Positions 1-5,453 of a stretch of 6,060 nt of DNA are shown here, piece by piece. The notes under the pieces were generated by a model. The model saw only the letters and a list, made by a program, of their open reading frames with translations. It did not search any database and was not told the origin of the DNA. Positions within the stretch are counted from its first letter, which is position 1; each line of letters opens with the position of its first letter. Source of the stretch: Verrucomicrobia bacterium GWC2_42_7 (lineage in GTDB: Bacteria; Verrucomicrobiota; Verrucomicrobiia; Opitutales; GWC2-42-7-A); the NCBI GenBank assembly GCA_001831055.1, contig MIDO01000038.1, positions 239 through 6,298 on the forward strand, written 5' to 3'. The translations under genes and the position numbers were made by a program.

Positions 1-1016
1 ACCGCGTATGAGGGCGTGTTTTCGACAAGCATACCGCTACTCAATATGTATAGAGCATTTTCACTTGGCATGTTGCCCGGCTTCATCTTTTTGCTTCTCA
101 ATGACTTAGCGCCTAATTCGTGTAGGATTTTTTGACGAAAAGCGGTTAATCCGCTTTTTTTGCCGACGTGATCAAATGTGTCTACCAATGCCATCCCTAG
201 GCCAGAACAATATATGGGGCATTTGGGAATTTGCTTGGCTTTCCGCGCTTCGTTCAGGATGTATAAAATTTCCTGCATACGACCCAAGGCAAATACTGGT
301 AACAAGCAAGATCCTCTGTTGGAAAGGGTCCGATTGATGGTTGTTATCAGTCGCTTAATTTCCAATTCAGCATGATTTTCTTCCTTGCGCTCTGTACGGC
401 CGCGTGTCGTTTCCATTACGAGCGTATCCATCTTTTCTGCTGGGAACATGGCCCCTTTCAGTGTCCGTTGATTCCTGAAAAGGACGTCTCCGGTGAAAAA
501 GATGCGACGATGCTTATATACAAATAAAACTCCAGCTGCACCCAAAATGTGCCCTGCATTAAAAAAGGTAATTTCCAGCGTTTCTCCATTCTTTGTGAAA
601 ACGCGTGGTTTTCCATAATTCATGAGAACAAAACGCTCTTTTAGACGTTCAATGTCATCTGGCGTGTAAAATGGATATTCGGGGATCCCGTGCTCCGCCT
701 TTTGATGCATCATGACCGTATGCGAATTGCCCAACATAATCGGTGCAATTTGCGATGACGGATGTGTTAGGAGGATCTGCGCTTCCGGTTGATGATTCGC
801 AACTACTGGTAACGCCCCCAAGTGATCCAGGTGGCAATGCGTTAGGATTATGTAATCCACCGAAGCCGCTGCAATCTTAGTTAAGTCTGGCAAGGCCTCT
901 TTTCCCATCTTTTTGGGATGAATTCCTGCGTCTACTACTATTCGAAATGGCCCCAGTTCCACTAGTAAACTGTTTGAGCCAATATCCTGATCTTTATTTA
1001 GGTCTACTAATTTCAT
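1..1016 (-). CDS. Metallo-beta-lactamase/beta-CASP ribonuclease (CPSF73/YSH1-like), 3' end cut off by window
   Basis: About 338 codons are visible and the frame is open to the window edge, so the C-terminus is missing. Seen in the sequence: motif 1 Asp29 (VVDAG), the metal-binding motif THCHLDH with His60, His62, Asp64 and His65, motif 3 His156 in NAGHILGA, and motif 4 Asp177 in FFTGD. The beta-CASP motif A acidic residue is Glu202 (METTRG), followed by PVFALGR (240-246), SGLGMA (271-276) and LSSGML (325-330). The order and spacing are those of zinc-dependent beta-CASP nucleases related to CPSF73, which cleave RNA in the cytoplasm. Motifs B and C, usually histidines near the C-terminus, would lie beyond the edge, so catalytic completeness cannot be judged. 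The start at 1016 places the first strand directly before motif 1; I see no good Shine-Dalgarno sequence upstream. It is divergent from the DUF2383 gene. The fold is very secure; RNA as substrate is inferred from the family. Confidence 0.9.
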   Translation of the reverse strand, partial: MKLVDLNKDQDIGSNSLLVELGPFRIVVDAGIHPKKMGKEALPDLTKIAAASVDYIILTHCHLDHLGALPVVANHQPEAQILLTHPSSQIAPIMLGNSHTVMMHQKAEHGIPEYPFYTPDDIERLKERFVLMNYGKPRVFTKNGETLEITFFNAGHILGAAGVLFVYKHRRIFFTGDVLFRNQRTLKGAMFPAEKMDTLVMETTRGRTERKEENHAELEIKRLITTINRTLSNRGSCLLPVFALGRMQEILYILNEARKAKQIPKCPIYCSGLGMALVDTFDHVGKKSGLTAFRQKILHELGAKSLRSKKMKPGNMPSENALYILSSGMLVENTPSYA

Positions 1017-1315
1017 TTAGTGTATTGTCTTCTGTTTTATAAGATGTAGATAAGAAACAGGATTATGAAAAAAACCAAGACAATTCTTTTCTAATTTGCT
1101 TTTTGGGGAAGTTTGGAAAATAGTTCTTGTTGGCTTAAAGTGTTCCCTAAATCTGAATTTTAAGTGTATTTAAATTTTACCTAAACGAAGCTAGCATTAA
1201 TTTCGGTGGATTATCTGTTATTGGTTCGGGCTTTGTTCATTTCTTCTAAAGTTCCTCAAGATATTCTGAACAGTAAAGACGTTATCTTTGTCTCAAAAAA
1301 CGAAGGATCTCTGTT
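1017..1315. other. Divergent intergenic spacer, 299 bases
   Basis: This AT-rich gap lies between the start codons of the beta-CASP gene (minus) and the DUF2383 gene (plus), so it must hold promoters for both unless transcription comes from elsewhere. On the minus strand a TTATAA box lies roughly 25-30 bases before the beta-CASP start, without a convincing -35 partner. On the plus strand there are several AT-rich stretches (1152-1185), but I cannot pick out a convincing promoter. I see no open frame of note, no tRNA-like fold and no strong hairpin. Confidence 0.5.
1302..1307 (+). promoter_or_regulatory. Shine-Dalgarno sequence of the DUF2383 gene
   Basis: GAAGGA lies 8 bases before the ATG at 1316 and is the best ribosome binding site in the window. 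A second purine-rich run, AAAAGGGAAA (1335-1343), lies just before the in-frame ATG at 1346, so the sequence alone does not decide between the two starts. Confidence 0.6.
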
Positions 1316-1786
1316 ATGTTAGTAAAATGCAAGAAAAGGGAAATTATGGAAAAAAATGAAAAGACTTCTTTCGCGCAAAAGTTATACGATCTTACAGAAT
1401 TAGATTACCTGGTAATCGAGGCCTATTCTCTCGCGATAAAAGAGATGGAGAATCTTGAGTACAAAAACAAATTAGAAAGTTTCAAAAATGATCATGAGCG
1501 ACATATAACCGAAAATGTGTCATTATTGAAAAAACATAAAGAAATGTATCCAAAGGGACCCAAGTTCTCTCAGAAATGGATTGTAAAAGGGGAAGTGATG
1601 GTTTTTAACCTTCTGGGAGATAAAAAGATACTGGATATGTTAAGCAAAAATGAAATGGAAACAAATGAGGCTTACCGATGTATCTGTGCCCATGAAGGTC
1701 AATGGGATGATGCATCGGATACCATAAAACGTGGATTTGAAGATGAAAAACGCCATAAGGAATGGATTGATAGTGTGTTATGCTAG
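1316..1786 (+). CDS. Ferritin-like DUF2383 family protein
   Basis: The product is 156 residues, or 146 from the alternative ATG at 1346, which also has a purine-rich stretch before it. It looks like an all-helical four-helix bundle. Helix 1 carries LDYLVIEAYSLAI (29-41), helix 2 FKNDHERHI (56-64), then the GDKKILDML turn (101-109), helix 3 NEMETNEAY (112-120) and helix 4 FEDEKRHKEWI (141-151). This order, with the DHERH signature and a Gly-Asp-Lys link between the two halves, matches the DUF2383 ferritin-like family. Candidate metal ligands are Glu35, Glu61, His63, one or more of Glu113/115/118, Glu144 and His147, but I cannot assign them without a structure. Family members have no settled biochemical role; metal or stress-related functions are suggested only by the fold. 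Oddities are a Cys-x-Cys pair (122, 124) and a C-terminal Cys156. There is no signal peptide, so a cytoplasmic location is likely. It is monocistronic, with a terminator shortly downstream. Confidence 0.82.
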   Translation: MLVKCKKREIMEKNEKTSFAQKLYDLTELDYLVIEAYSLAIKEMENLEYKNKLESFKNDHERHITENVSLLKKHKEMYPKGPKFSQKWIVKGEVMVFNLLGDKKILDMLSKNEMETNEAYRCICAHEGQWDDASDTIKRGFEDEKRHKEWIDSVLC

Positions 1787-1827
1787 TCATCTGAGGTAGG
1801 AAAATTAGTTTATGTTGCCATACCCTG

Positions 1828-1868
1828 AAACCTTTCTTTTCACAGAACAAGAAAGGTTTTTGGTTTTT
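1828..1868 (+). terminator. Rho-independent terminator of the DUF2383 gene
   Basis: A perfect 11-base-pair stem (1828-1838 with 1849-1859; AAACCTTTCTT and its complement) encloses a 10-base loop. It is followed by a T-rich tail (TTGGTTTTTTT) that runs to 1870. It begins about 40 bases after the stop codon at 1784-1786. Confidence 0.85.
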
Positions 1869-1873
1869 TTCTA

Positions 1874-1900
1874 ATTGAGGAATAAAGTCGCTTCCTCAAT
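1874..1900. repeat. Inverted repeat, 9-bp stem
   Basis: ATTGAGGAA (1874-1882) pairs perfectly with TTCCTCAAT (1892-1900) across a 9-base loop. It sits directly after the DUF2383 terminator. Its role is unknown; there is no T-tract after it on the plus strand. Confidence 0.6.
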
Positions 1901-1927
1901 CCTCTTCGAAAAAACCTTCCGCGAACG

Positions 1928-1947
1928 TAAGTTCCACAAGGAACTTA
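1928..1947. repeat. Inverted repeat, 8-bp stem
   Basis: TAAGTTCC (1928-1935) and GGAACTTA (1940-1947) form a perfect stem with a four-base loop (ACAA). It is one of a chain of small hairpins between the DUF2383 and transporter genes. Confidence 0.6.
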
Positions 1948-1965
1948 AATTTGGCAACGAACACC

Positions 1966-1986
1966 CTTTTTGGTGACCAAAAGCAG
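1966..1986. repeat. Small palindrome sharing GACCAAAAGCAG with the 3600-3621 repeat
   Basis: TTTTGGT (1968-1974) and ACCAAAA (1976-1982) form a near-contiguous palindrome. The right half, GACCAAAAGCAG (1975-1986), is identical to 3610-3621 in the convergent gap, and the bases before it (GAACxxxxCTTTTxGG) are also similar. This suggests two diverged copies of one intergenic repeat. It lies about 30 bases before the transporter start at 2015. Confidence 0.5.
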
Positions 1987-2014
1987 TTTTATAAAAACCA
2001 AAAGTACTTGACTT

Positions 2015-3307
2015 ATGTCAATTTTTGGGGATCTTGGGAACTGCTTAATTAGTACAAAGATGATCAATAATTCGAAGAAATTCCATATACCCTTGCCTGT
2101 TAAGTTACTTGTGGTTGTTTTGTTATGTCTATTTTTTGGAGAATATTTGAATCCAAATATAAAATCTATATTTTTTGCAATCAGTTGTAGCATTAAAACG
2201 ATCTTAACCTTTTTTCTTCCTGTTATTATATTTTCTTATTTGTTTGCCTGCCTTATTTCTTTTGAACAAGGTGCTATTGTTTTCGTTATCAGTATCATAA
2301 CACTTGTTTGCTGCTCAAATTTCTTGACTGCTTGGATTTCTTATTTTGTGGGGAATGCTATTTTTAACGGATTTTGCCAGCACCTCGAACAATCTGGTGA
2401 TGTCCACCGGATATTGGCTCCTATGTGGTCCTTTAAATTGCCCGCGTTGGTGAAGAATGAGCATGCTTTGTTTTCTGGATTAATTCTTGGGTGTTTCTTT
2501 GCCTATCGCCCCTCCCTTTACGCAAAAAAAATCGGTAACGCCCTTAAATTATGCGCAGATTTTTTCCTAAATAAGCTGTTTATCCCTGTTGTCCCCTTAT
2601 TTGTATTGGGTTACGTCTTGGAACTCGAGTACAAAGGACAATTGGTCTCTGCTTTCAAGTCCTATGGGCCTATTCTCGGTATTGTTGCGGCTACGGAATT
2701 TGTTTATATCGGAATTTTATATGCAATTGGCGCTAAATTCTCTATCTTTCGCTGGGCTACTTTTATTAAAAACATATTTCCCTCGGCTATTACAGGTTTC
2801 AGTACAATGTCCAGTGCAGCAACTTTGCCTGTTACCATGAAGGGTGCGGAGCTTAACACGAGAGATCCCGAACTCGCCAAGGCTATTATCCCAACGACCT
2901 GCAATATTCACATGATTGGTGATGGTATTGCTATTTGCATGCTCGCAATGGCGATGTTTGTAACTTTCGGTCATCCCATCCCATCCATCCCTGATTATTT
3001 CATTTTTTCTCTATATTTTGTTCTCGCAAAATTTGCTGTTGCTGGCGTGCCCGGTGGCGGCGTTATCGCAATCATTCCCGTCCTGGAAGCTCACTTGGGA
3101 TTCCAGCCCGCAATGATTTCCTTGATCACTGCCATCTATATCATGTTCGATCCCATCACAACCACTGCCAATGTGACTGGTAACGGTGCTTTCGCTATCA
3201 TCTTTGCAAAAATTTATAAACTTATTGAAAAAGTCTTCTTGAAAAAAGCTCACGAATGCAGTGCCGTCCAAGACGACGACAACGACCAGGAATCCCGTAC
3301 AGCCTAG
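2015..3307 (+). CDS. SLC1/DAACS-family (sodium:dicarboxylate symporter-type) membrane transporter with altered substrate site
   Basis: The product is 430 residues, typical for the glutamate/dicarboxylate:cation symporter family of inner-membrane elevator transporters. An alternative ATG at 2060 (residue 16) falls just before the first membrane segment and may be the true start; neither has a clear Shine-Dalgarno sequence. Hydrophobic segments lie near 30-46, 50-80, 88-113, 152-168, 187-203, 219-240, 298-318 and 328-343. The re-entrant hairpin HP1 is at 257-274 (ending SSAATLPVT), TM7 has GDG at 302-304 in place of NMDGT, HP2 has AGVPGGG at 343-349, and TM8 has FDPITTTANVTGN at 378-390. Compared with the archaeal homologue GltPh, Asp394 and Asn401 are kept (Asp379, Asn386), but Arg397 is Thr382 and the sodium-site Asp405 is Asn390. 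This argues against an acidic amino acid as substrate. The family is secure and the substrate unknown. The tail (residues 413-430) is acidic. The gene is convergent with the isomerase gene. Confidence 0.88.
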   Translation: MSIFGDLGNCLISTKMINNSKKFHIPLPVKLLVVVLLCLFFGEYLNPNIKSIFFAISCSIKTILTFFLPVIIFSYLFACLISFEQGAIVFVISIITLVCCSNFLTAWISYFVGNAIFNGFCQHLEQSGDVHRILAPMWSFKLPALVKNEHALFSGLILGCFFAYRPSLYAKKIGNALKLCADFFLNKLFIPVVPLFVLGYVLELEYKGQLVSAFKSYGPILGIVAATEFVYIGILYAIGAKFSIFRWATFIKNIFPSAITGFSTMSSAATLPVTMKGAELNTRDPELAKAIIPTTCNIHMIGDGIAICMLAMAMFVTFGHPIPSIPDYFIFSLYFVLAKFAVAGVPGGGVIAIIPVLEAHLGFQPAMISLITAIYIMFDPITTTANVTGNGAFAIIFAKIYKLIEKVFLKKAHECSAVQDDDNDQESRTA

Positions 3308-3331
3308 GCCTCTCTTTAGGACTCTAAAAAT

Positions 3332-3377
3332 CTCGGGGAAAACCCATTTTGGTCCCCCAAAATAGGTTTTTCCCGAG
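3332..3377. repeat. Long hairpin, 21-bp imperfect stem, after the transporter gene
   Basis: 3332-3352 pairs with 3357-3377 across a TCCC loop, with one C/A mismatch (3345/3364) and one G-T wobble (3338/3371). It begins 25 bases after the transporter stop codon. It could stop transcription or protect the 3' end of the mRNA, but GGGCCCC follows rather than a T-tract, so it is not a classical intrinsic terminator on the plus strand. Confidence 0.75.
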
Positions 3378-3401
3378 GGCCCCTTTCCGAAAAGGAGCTG
3401 T

Positions 3402-3439
3402 TTCGCAAAAGGGAAATCGACCGATTTCCCTTTTGCGAA
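3402..3439. repeat. Perfect 18-bp inverted repeat with 2-base spacer
   Basis: 3402-3419 (beginning TTCGCAAAAGGGAAATCG) is exactly complementary to 3422-3439, with AC between them. In RNA it would form a tight hairpin with a short loop; in DNA it could extrude as a cruciform. The word TTCGCAAAA recurs at 5894-5902 near another hairpin. Confidence 0.8.
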
Positions 3440-3525
3440 GAATGAATTTTTGTTTTGTAACGAAAAGAAGACAGGCCTTATCTTTAAAAGCTCTTTTCCT
3501 CAATCTCCATTCCAAAAAAAAGTGC

Positions 3526-3567
3526 TTGCGCGGGAGTAAAATTTGTAAAAATTTTACTCCCGCGCAA
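3526..3567. repeat. Perfect 19-bp inverted repeat with 4-base loop
   Basis: 3526-3544 (beginning TTGCGCGGGAGTAAAA) is exactly complementary to 3549-3567, around a GTAA loop. The GC-rich base followed by an AT-rich tip gives one of the most stable hairpins in the window. It lies about 55 bases beyond the isomerase stop codon and is nearly symmetrical, so it would form in transcripts of either strand. Confidence 0.8.
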
Positions 3568-3599
3568 CGGTCTCTTTTTCGGAGGGGGCTTGGGGGAAC

Positions 3600-3619
3600 G
3601 CTTTTGGGGGACCAAAAGC
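3600..3619 (-). terminator. Hairpin just after the mannose-6-phosphate isomerase gene, possible terminator
   Basis: GCTTTTGG (3600-3607) pairs with CCAAAAGC (3612-3619), with a four-base loop. On the minus strand it begins 3 bases after the isomerase stop codon. No T-tract follows directly on that strand, so termination is only a possibility. The same sequence forms the right inverted end of the 3347-3617 block. Confidence 0.4.
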
Positions 3620-3622
3620 AGC

Positions 3623-4570
3623 TCACCCAAAGGATGTAGTCACTAAAAGAATAGAGTAGGAGAGGGCGAGGAGTTGTTCTGATTCGGCGTAGGGGATAAG
3701 GATGTTATCGCCATAAGAGAGGGGGTGTTCTTTTTGAGAGAGGAGGTTGCCTTTTACGATGGATACAATTCTGGGTTCTTCAAAAGCGTTGAAGTCGATT
3801 TTCCCCCCTTGATTCAGGTGAATGCGTTGAATTTTAAAATGTTCACAATTTGCAATGACCTGGCTTTTATTATCACTAGAAATTAAGAAGGGTGGGGGTA
3901 TTTCAAAATCGATAGATGCTAACGCTTCTTTTAAGTGGAGCTCGCGCGTGCGACCCTGCGAATCACGGCGGTCCCAATCGTATACGCGATAGGTTGTATC
4001 TGAATTTTGTTGAATTTCTAAAATCAGATTGCCTGCGTCAATTGCATGAATACATCCGCTTGGAACCAGAATGCTATTTCCTGGCTTTGTGCGGTATTGA
4101 TTCAATTGTTTTTCTAATTCATTGGATTGCAACGAGTCCAAAAACATTTTTTGAGAAAGTGGCTTTTTCATTCCGACAAAAATAGCTGCCTCTGGACGTG
4201 TTGTTTCGGCAATATACCAATATTCTGTTTTAGGCTCGCTCTTCAATAGGGCTGATTTTTCTTTAGGAGGATGGACCTGAAGGCTTAGCCTTTCATTGCA
4301 ATCTAACCATTTAACCAATAGAGGGAAAGGCATTTCTTTTTCCCAGGAAGGTCCCATTAGGTATGACGTGTGTTCTCCCATTATTTGTCGCAACGTCTGC
4401 CCTTCGAACCTATCCCCCTTACAAATTGACTGGGCTTCGGCTCGATCTACAATTTCCCAGCTTTCTCCAATTCGCTCATTTTTTGGAAGTTCTCTTTTTA
4501 ATAATGTCTCAAAACTGCGTCCTCCCCAGATTCGCTCATGGTAATAAGGAACAAAGCTCAAAAATCCCAT
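3623..4570 (-). CDS. manA: Mannose-6-phosphate isomerase, class I (short, B. subtilis type)
   Basis: The enzyme interconverts fructose-6-phosphate and mannose-6-phosphate in the cytoplasm, using one zinc ion. At 315 residues it has the length of the short bacterial (B. subtilis-like) form. Seen: the N-terminal RIWGG (13-17) and GESWEI (35-40) signatures, the zinc ligands Gln98 and His100 in SLQVHP, Glu116 in KTEYWYI, and His175 in SGCIHAIDAG. The catalytic Arg195 lies in YRVYDWDR. The cupin core is complete, with a C-terminal beta-rich region (about 230-315). The ATG at 4570 fits the family N-terminus exactly; only a weak GGGA lies upstream. The gene is divergent from the hemerythrin-like gene and convergent with the transporter. 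No GDP-mannose or other mannose gene is in view, so whether it serves sugar use or glycan synthesis cannot be told. Confidence 0.95.
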   Translation of the reverse strand: MGFLSFVPYYHERIWGGRSFETLLKRELPKNERIGESWEIVDRAEAQSICKGDRFEGQTLRQIMGEHTSYLMGPSWEKEMPFPLLVKWLDCNERLSLQVHPPKEKSALLKSEPKTEYWYIAETTRPEAAIFVGMKKPLSQKMFLDSLQSNELEKQLNQYRTKPGNSILVPSGCIHAIDAGNLILEIQQNSDTTYRVYDWDRRDSQGRTRELHLKEALASIDFEIPPPFLISSDNKSQVIANCEHFKIQRIHLNQGGKIDFNAFEEPRIVSIVKGNLLSQKEHPLSYGDNILIPYAESEQLLALSYSILLVTTSFG

Positions 4571-4730
4571 TTAACCATTTTCCCAAAATTGCCTTCGTAT
4601 TCAATCTATTTTTGGGTGAGAATTGGTTTCTCTAAAAAACGCTTCTTGTTTTTTATTTTACTGCTTGACCTTTAAAAAATAATTAATTTGGTTAATAAAG
4701 CGAAACGTGTAAAATGCATCTATCTCTACT
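4571..4730. other. Divergent promoter region between manA and the hemerythrin-like gene
   Basis: The 160-base gap is very AT-rich, especially 4621-4700. It must drive both genes unless transcription enters from elsewhere. I see no inverted repeat strong enough to be called an operator. A possible promoter for the plus-strand gene is listed separately; for manA I see no convincing pair of boxes. Confidence 0.4.
4688..4715 (+). promoter_or_regulatory. Possible sigma-70-type promoter of the hemerythrin-like gene
   Basis: TTGGTT (4688-4693) and TAAAAT (4710-4715) are separated by 16 bases. Transcription would begin near 4722, leaving a leader of fewer than ten bases before the ATG at 4731. That would agree with the lack of a Shine-Dalgarno sequence there. 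The -35 match is poor, so this is tentative. Confidence 0.25.
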
Positions 4731-5126
4731 ATGGAATACACTTGGAATGATACGCTCAAGCTTGGGCAACCCGACATTGACGCCCAGCATCAAGAGATGT
4801 TTAATCTCTTGATGGAATTGAGCGTTGAGATGAAAAAACGCGCTCGGGGAAAAAATAAAGTCAATAAGATATTGGATACTCTCGAAACGTATTCTCGTCA
4901 GCACTTTGAGCTGGAGGAGGAGCATATTGTTAAGAATCAACAGCTTAGGAAATCAAATCGGGTTGGGTATGCTGAGTTTTTGCGAAAGGCTTCCCGCATT
5001 CGAGACCTTTTCGAACAGGGTTATTATACCCAATGCAGGCTCATCAACGAAGAAATGTTTGCCTGGATGTACATCCACATCCGACACGTCGACCAGCAAT
5101 TGATGGCCAATGTGTTGAAGGTCTAA
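4731..5126 (+). CDS. Hemerythrin-like protein with two expected iron-binding histidines replaced
   Basis: This 131-residue single-domain protein has the layout of bacterial hemerythrins, cytoplasmic four-helix bundles that bind oxygen at a di-iron centre. Seen: N-terminal Trp5, Gly12, the GxxxIDAQH stretch with His20, HFELEEEH with His58 and Glu62, and the last helix WMYIHIRHVD with His116 and Asp121. Known single-domain bacterial hemerythrins have a HxxxH pair in helix 3 between these. By spacing it should fall at 76 and 80, where this protein has Asn76 and Tyr80 (NRVGYAEF). Five of seven ligands remain, so the second iron is probably lost or bound differently. The frame is otherwise intact and of normal length, so it is not simple decay. 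The start fits the family N-terminus, but there is no Shine-Dalgarno sequence. A terminator follows the stop by about 30 bases. Confidence 0.88.
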   Translation: MEYTWNDTLKLGQPDIDAQHQEMFNLLMELSVEMKKRARGKNKVNKILDTLETYSRQHFELEEEHIVKNQQLRKSNRVGYAEFLRKASRIRDLFEQGYYTQCRLINEEMFAWMYIHIRHVDQQLMANVLKV

Positions 5127-5157
5127 TTTTGTGGAAAAACGGCTTTTAAGAAGGCGG

Positions 5158-5182
5158 AGAAAGGCGAACCCTTTCTATTTTT
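5158..5182 (+). terminator. Rho-independent terminator of the hemerythrin-like gene
   Basis: AGAAAGG (5158-5164) pairs with CCTTTCT (5170-5176) around a five-base loop (CGAAC), followed by ATTTTT. The stem is short, but its position 31 bases after the stop codon and the T-run fit an intrinsic terminator. Confidence 0.7.
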
Positions 5183-5188
5183 GCTCTC

Positions 5189-5241
5189 TTGCGATAATCC
5201 CCGCTGAAAAACTTTAGTTCAGGATTTCGAGGAGGCAGGCG
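5189..5241 (+). repeat. Direct repeat copy 1 (solo half of the palindromic element)
   Basis: Starts with TTGCGATAATCC and continues through a TTAGTT core, GATTTCGAG and AGGC. It is about 80 percent identical by eye to 5270-5321. Unlike that copy, it has no complementary right arm downstream, so it looks like a truncated half-element. Confidence 0.65.
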
Positions 5242-5269
5242 AAATAGAATACATTTTATTTCCCTTTCT

Positions 5270-5321
5270 TTGCGATAATCCCGTAGAAAGATGTTAGTTT
5301 AAGATTTCGAGCAGGCGGACG
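5270..5321 (+). repeat. Direct repeat copy 2 (left arm of the long palindrome)
   Basis: Starts with the same TTGCGATAATCC, 81 bases after copy 1, and shares the TTAGTT core and the GATTTCGAG/AGGC end. From 5286 onward it is also the left arm of the 5286-5407 palindrome, so this copy belongs to a full-length element. Confidence 0.65.
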
Positions 5322-5407
5322 AGGGGAGCATGAGGGAGCGTATTTAAATACGTAACCGAATGTGAGTCCGATGGCGAACACACTCGAAACTTAAAATAAC
5401 ATCTTTC
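5286..5407. repeat. 122-base imperfect palindrome centred on CGTATTTAAATACG
   Basis: Outer arms 5286-5311 (GAAAGATGTTA, then TTTAAG and TTTCGAG) and 5383-5407 are complementary, with about three differences over 25 bases. The exact centre of the element is a perfect 14-base palindrome CGTATTTAAATACG (5339-5352). Between them the arms still resemble each other in inverted orientation but have diverged. It has no open frame. It lies about 40-50 bases upstream of the dUTPase start, so it could affect that transcript as a long hairpin or be a mobile intergenic repeat. Confidence 0.75.
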
Positions 5408-5422
5408 TCCTAAGAAAACAGA

Positions 5423-5453
5423 TTGACTAAGAACAACAAGTTGTATGGATAAT
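5423..5453 (+). promoter_or_regulatory. Possible promoter for the dUTPase gene
   Basis: TTGACT (5423-5428) and GATAAT (5448-5453) are good matches to sigma-70 boxes, but the 19-base spacing is long. Transcription would begin near 5460, which is the second in-frame ATG of the dUTPase. If the promoter is real, the 5445 start is excluded and the message is essentially leaderless. Confidence 0.28.

Larger units (their letters stand above)
3308..3622. repeat. Convergent intergenic block of nested inverted repeats
   Basis: This 315-base gap between the stop codons of the transporter and isomerase genes is mostly palindromic. It contains strong hairpins at 3332-3377, 3402-3439, 3526-3567 and 3600-3619. 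The sequences TTTTGGTCCCCCAAAA (3347-3362) and TTTTGGGGGACCAAAA (3602-3617) are exact reverse complements, so the block of about 270 bases has inverted-repeat ends. Inside those ends, left CCCCTTTCCGAAAAGGAG (3380-3397) resembles the complement of right 3571-3586. Open frames on both strands here (3324-3626 minus, 3349-3639 plus) are low-complexity by-products of the palindromes. A small non-autonomous mobile repeat or a bidirectional terminator region are the main options. Confidence 0.65.

Noticed and set aside
178..837. Small open frames (65 and 60 codons) in the beta-CASP region
   Set aside because: The minus-strand beta-CASP frame has all expected motifs throughout 1-1016; these are shadows in other frames.
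1020..1315. Small RNA or tRNA in the divergent spacer
   Set aside because: No cloverleaf, conserved TψC-type sequence or strong hairpin with a T-tract was found by eye.
1605..1850. 81-codon minus-strand frame overlapping the DUF2383 gene
   Set aside because: It starts within the terminator hairpin and lies antisense to a well-supported gene.
2009..2021. TTGACTTATGTCAA as an operator or -35 box at the transporter start
   Set aside because: The stem is only five base pairs, and no -10 box lies at a suitable distance from TTGACT; it also overlaps the candidate start codon at 2015.
3324..3639. Overlapping open frames of about 100 codons on both strands between the transporter and isomerase genes
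   Set aside because: They arise from the stacked palindromes, mirror each other, are low in complexity (rich in Phe, Lys and Arg) and have no family signature; the plus-strand one runs into the isomerase gene.
5189..5321. CRISPR-like direct repeats
   Set aside because: There are only two copies, they differ at many positions, and one is the arm of a palindrome; there are no regular spacers and no cas genes.
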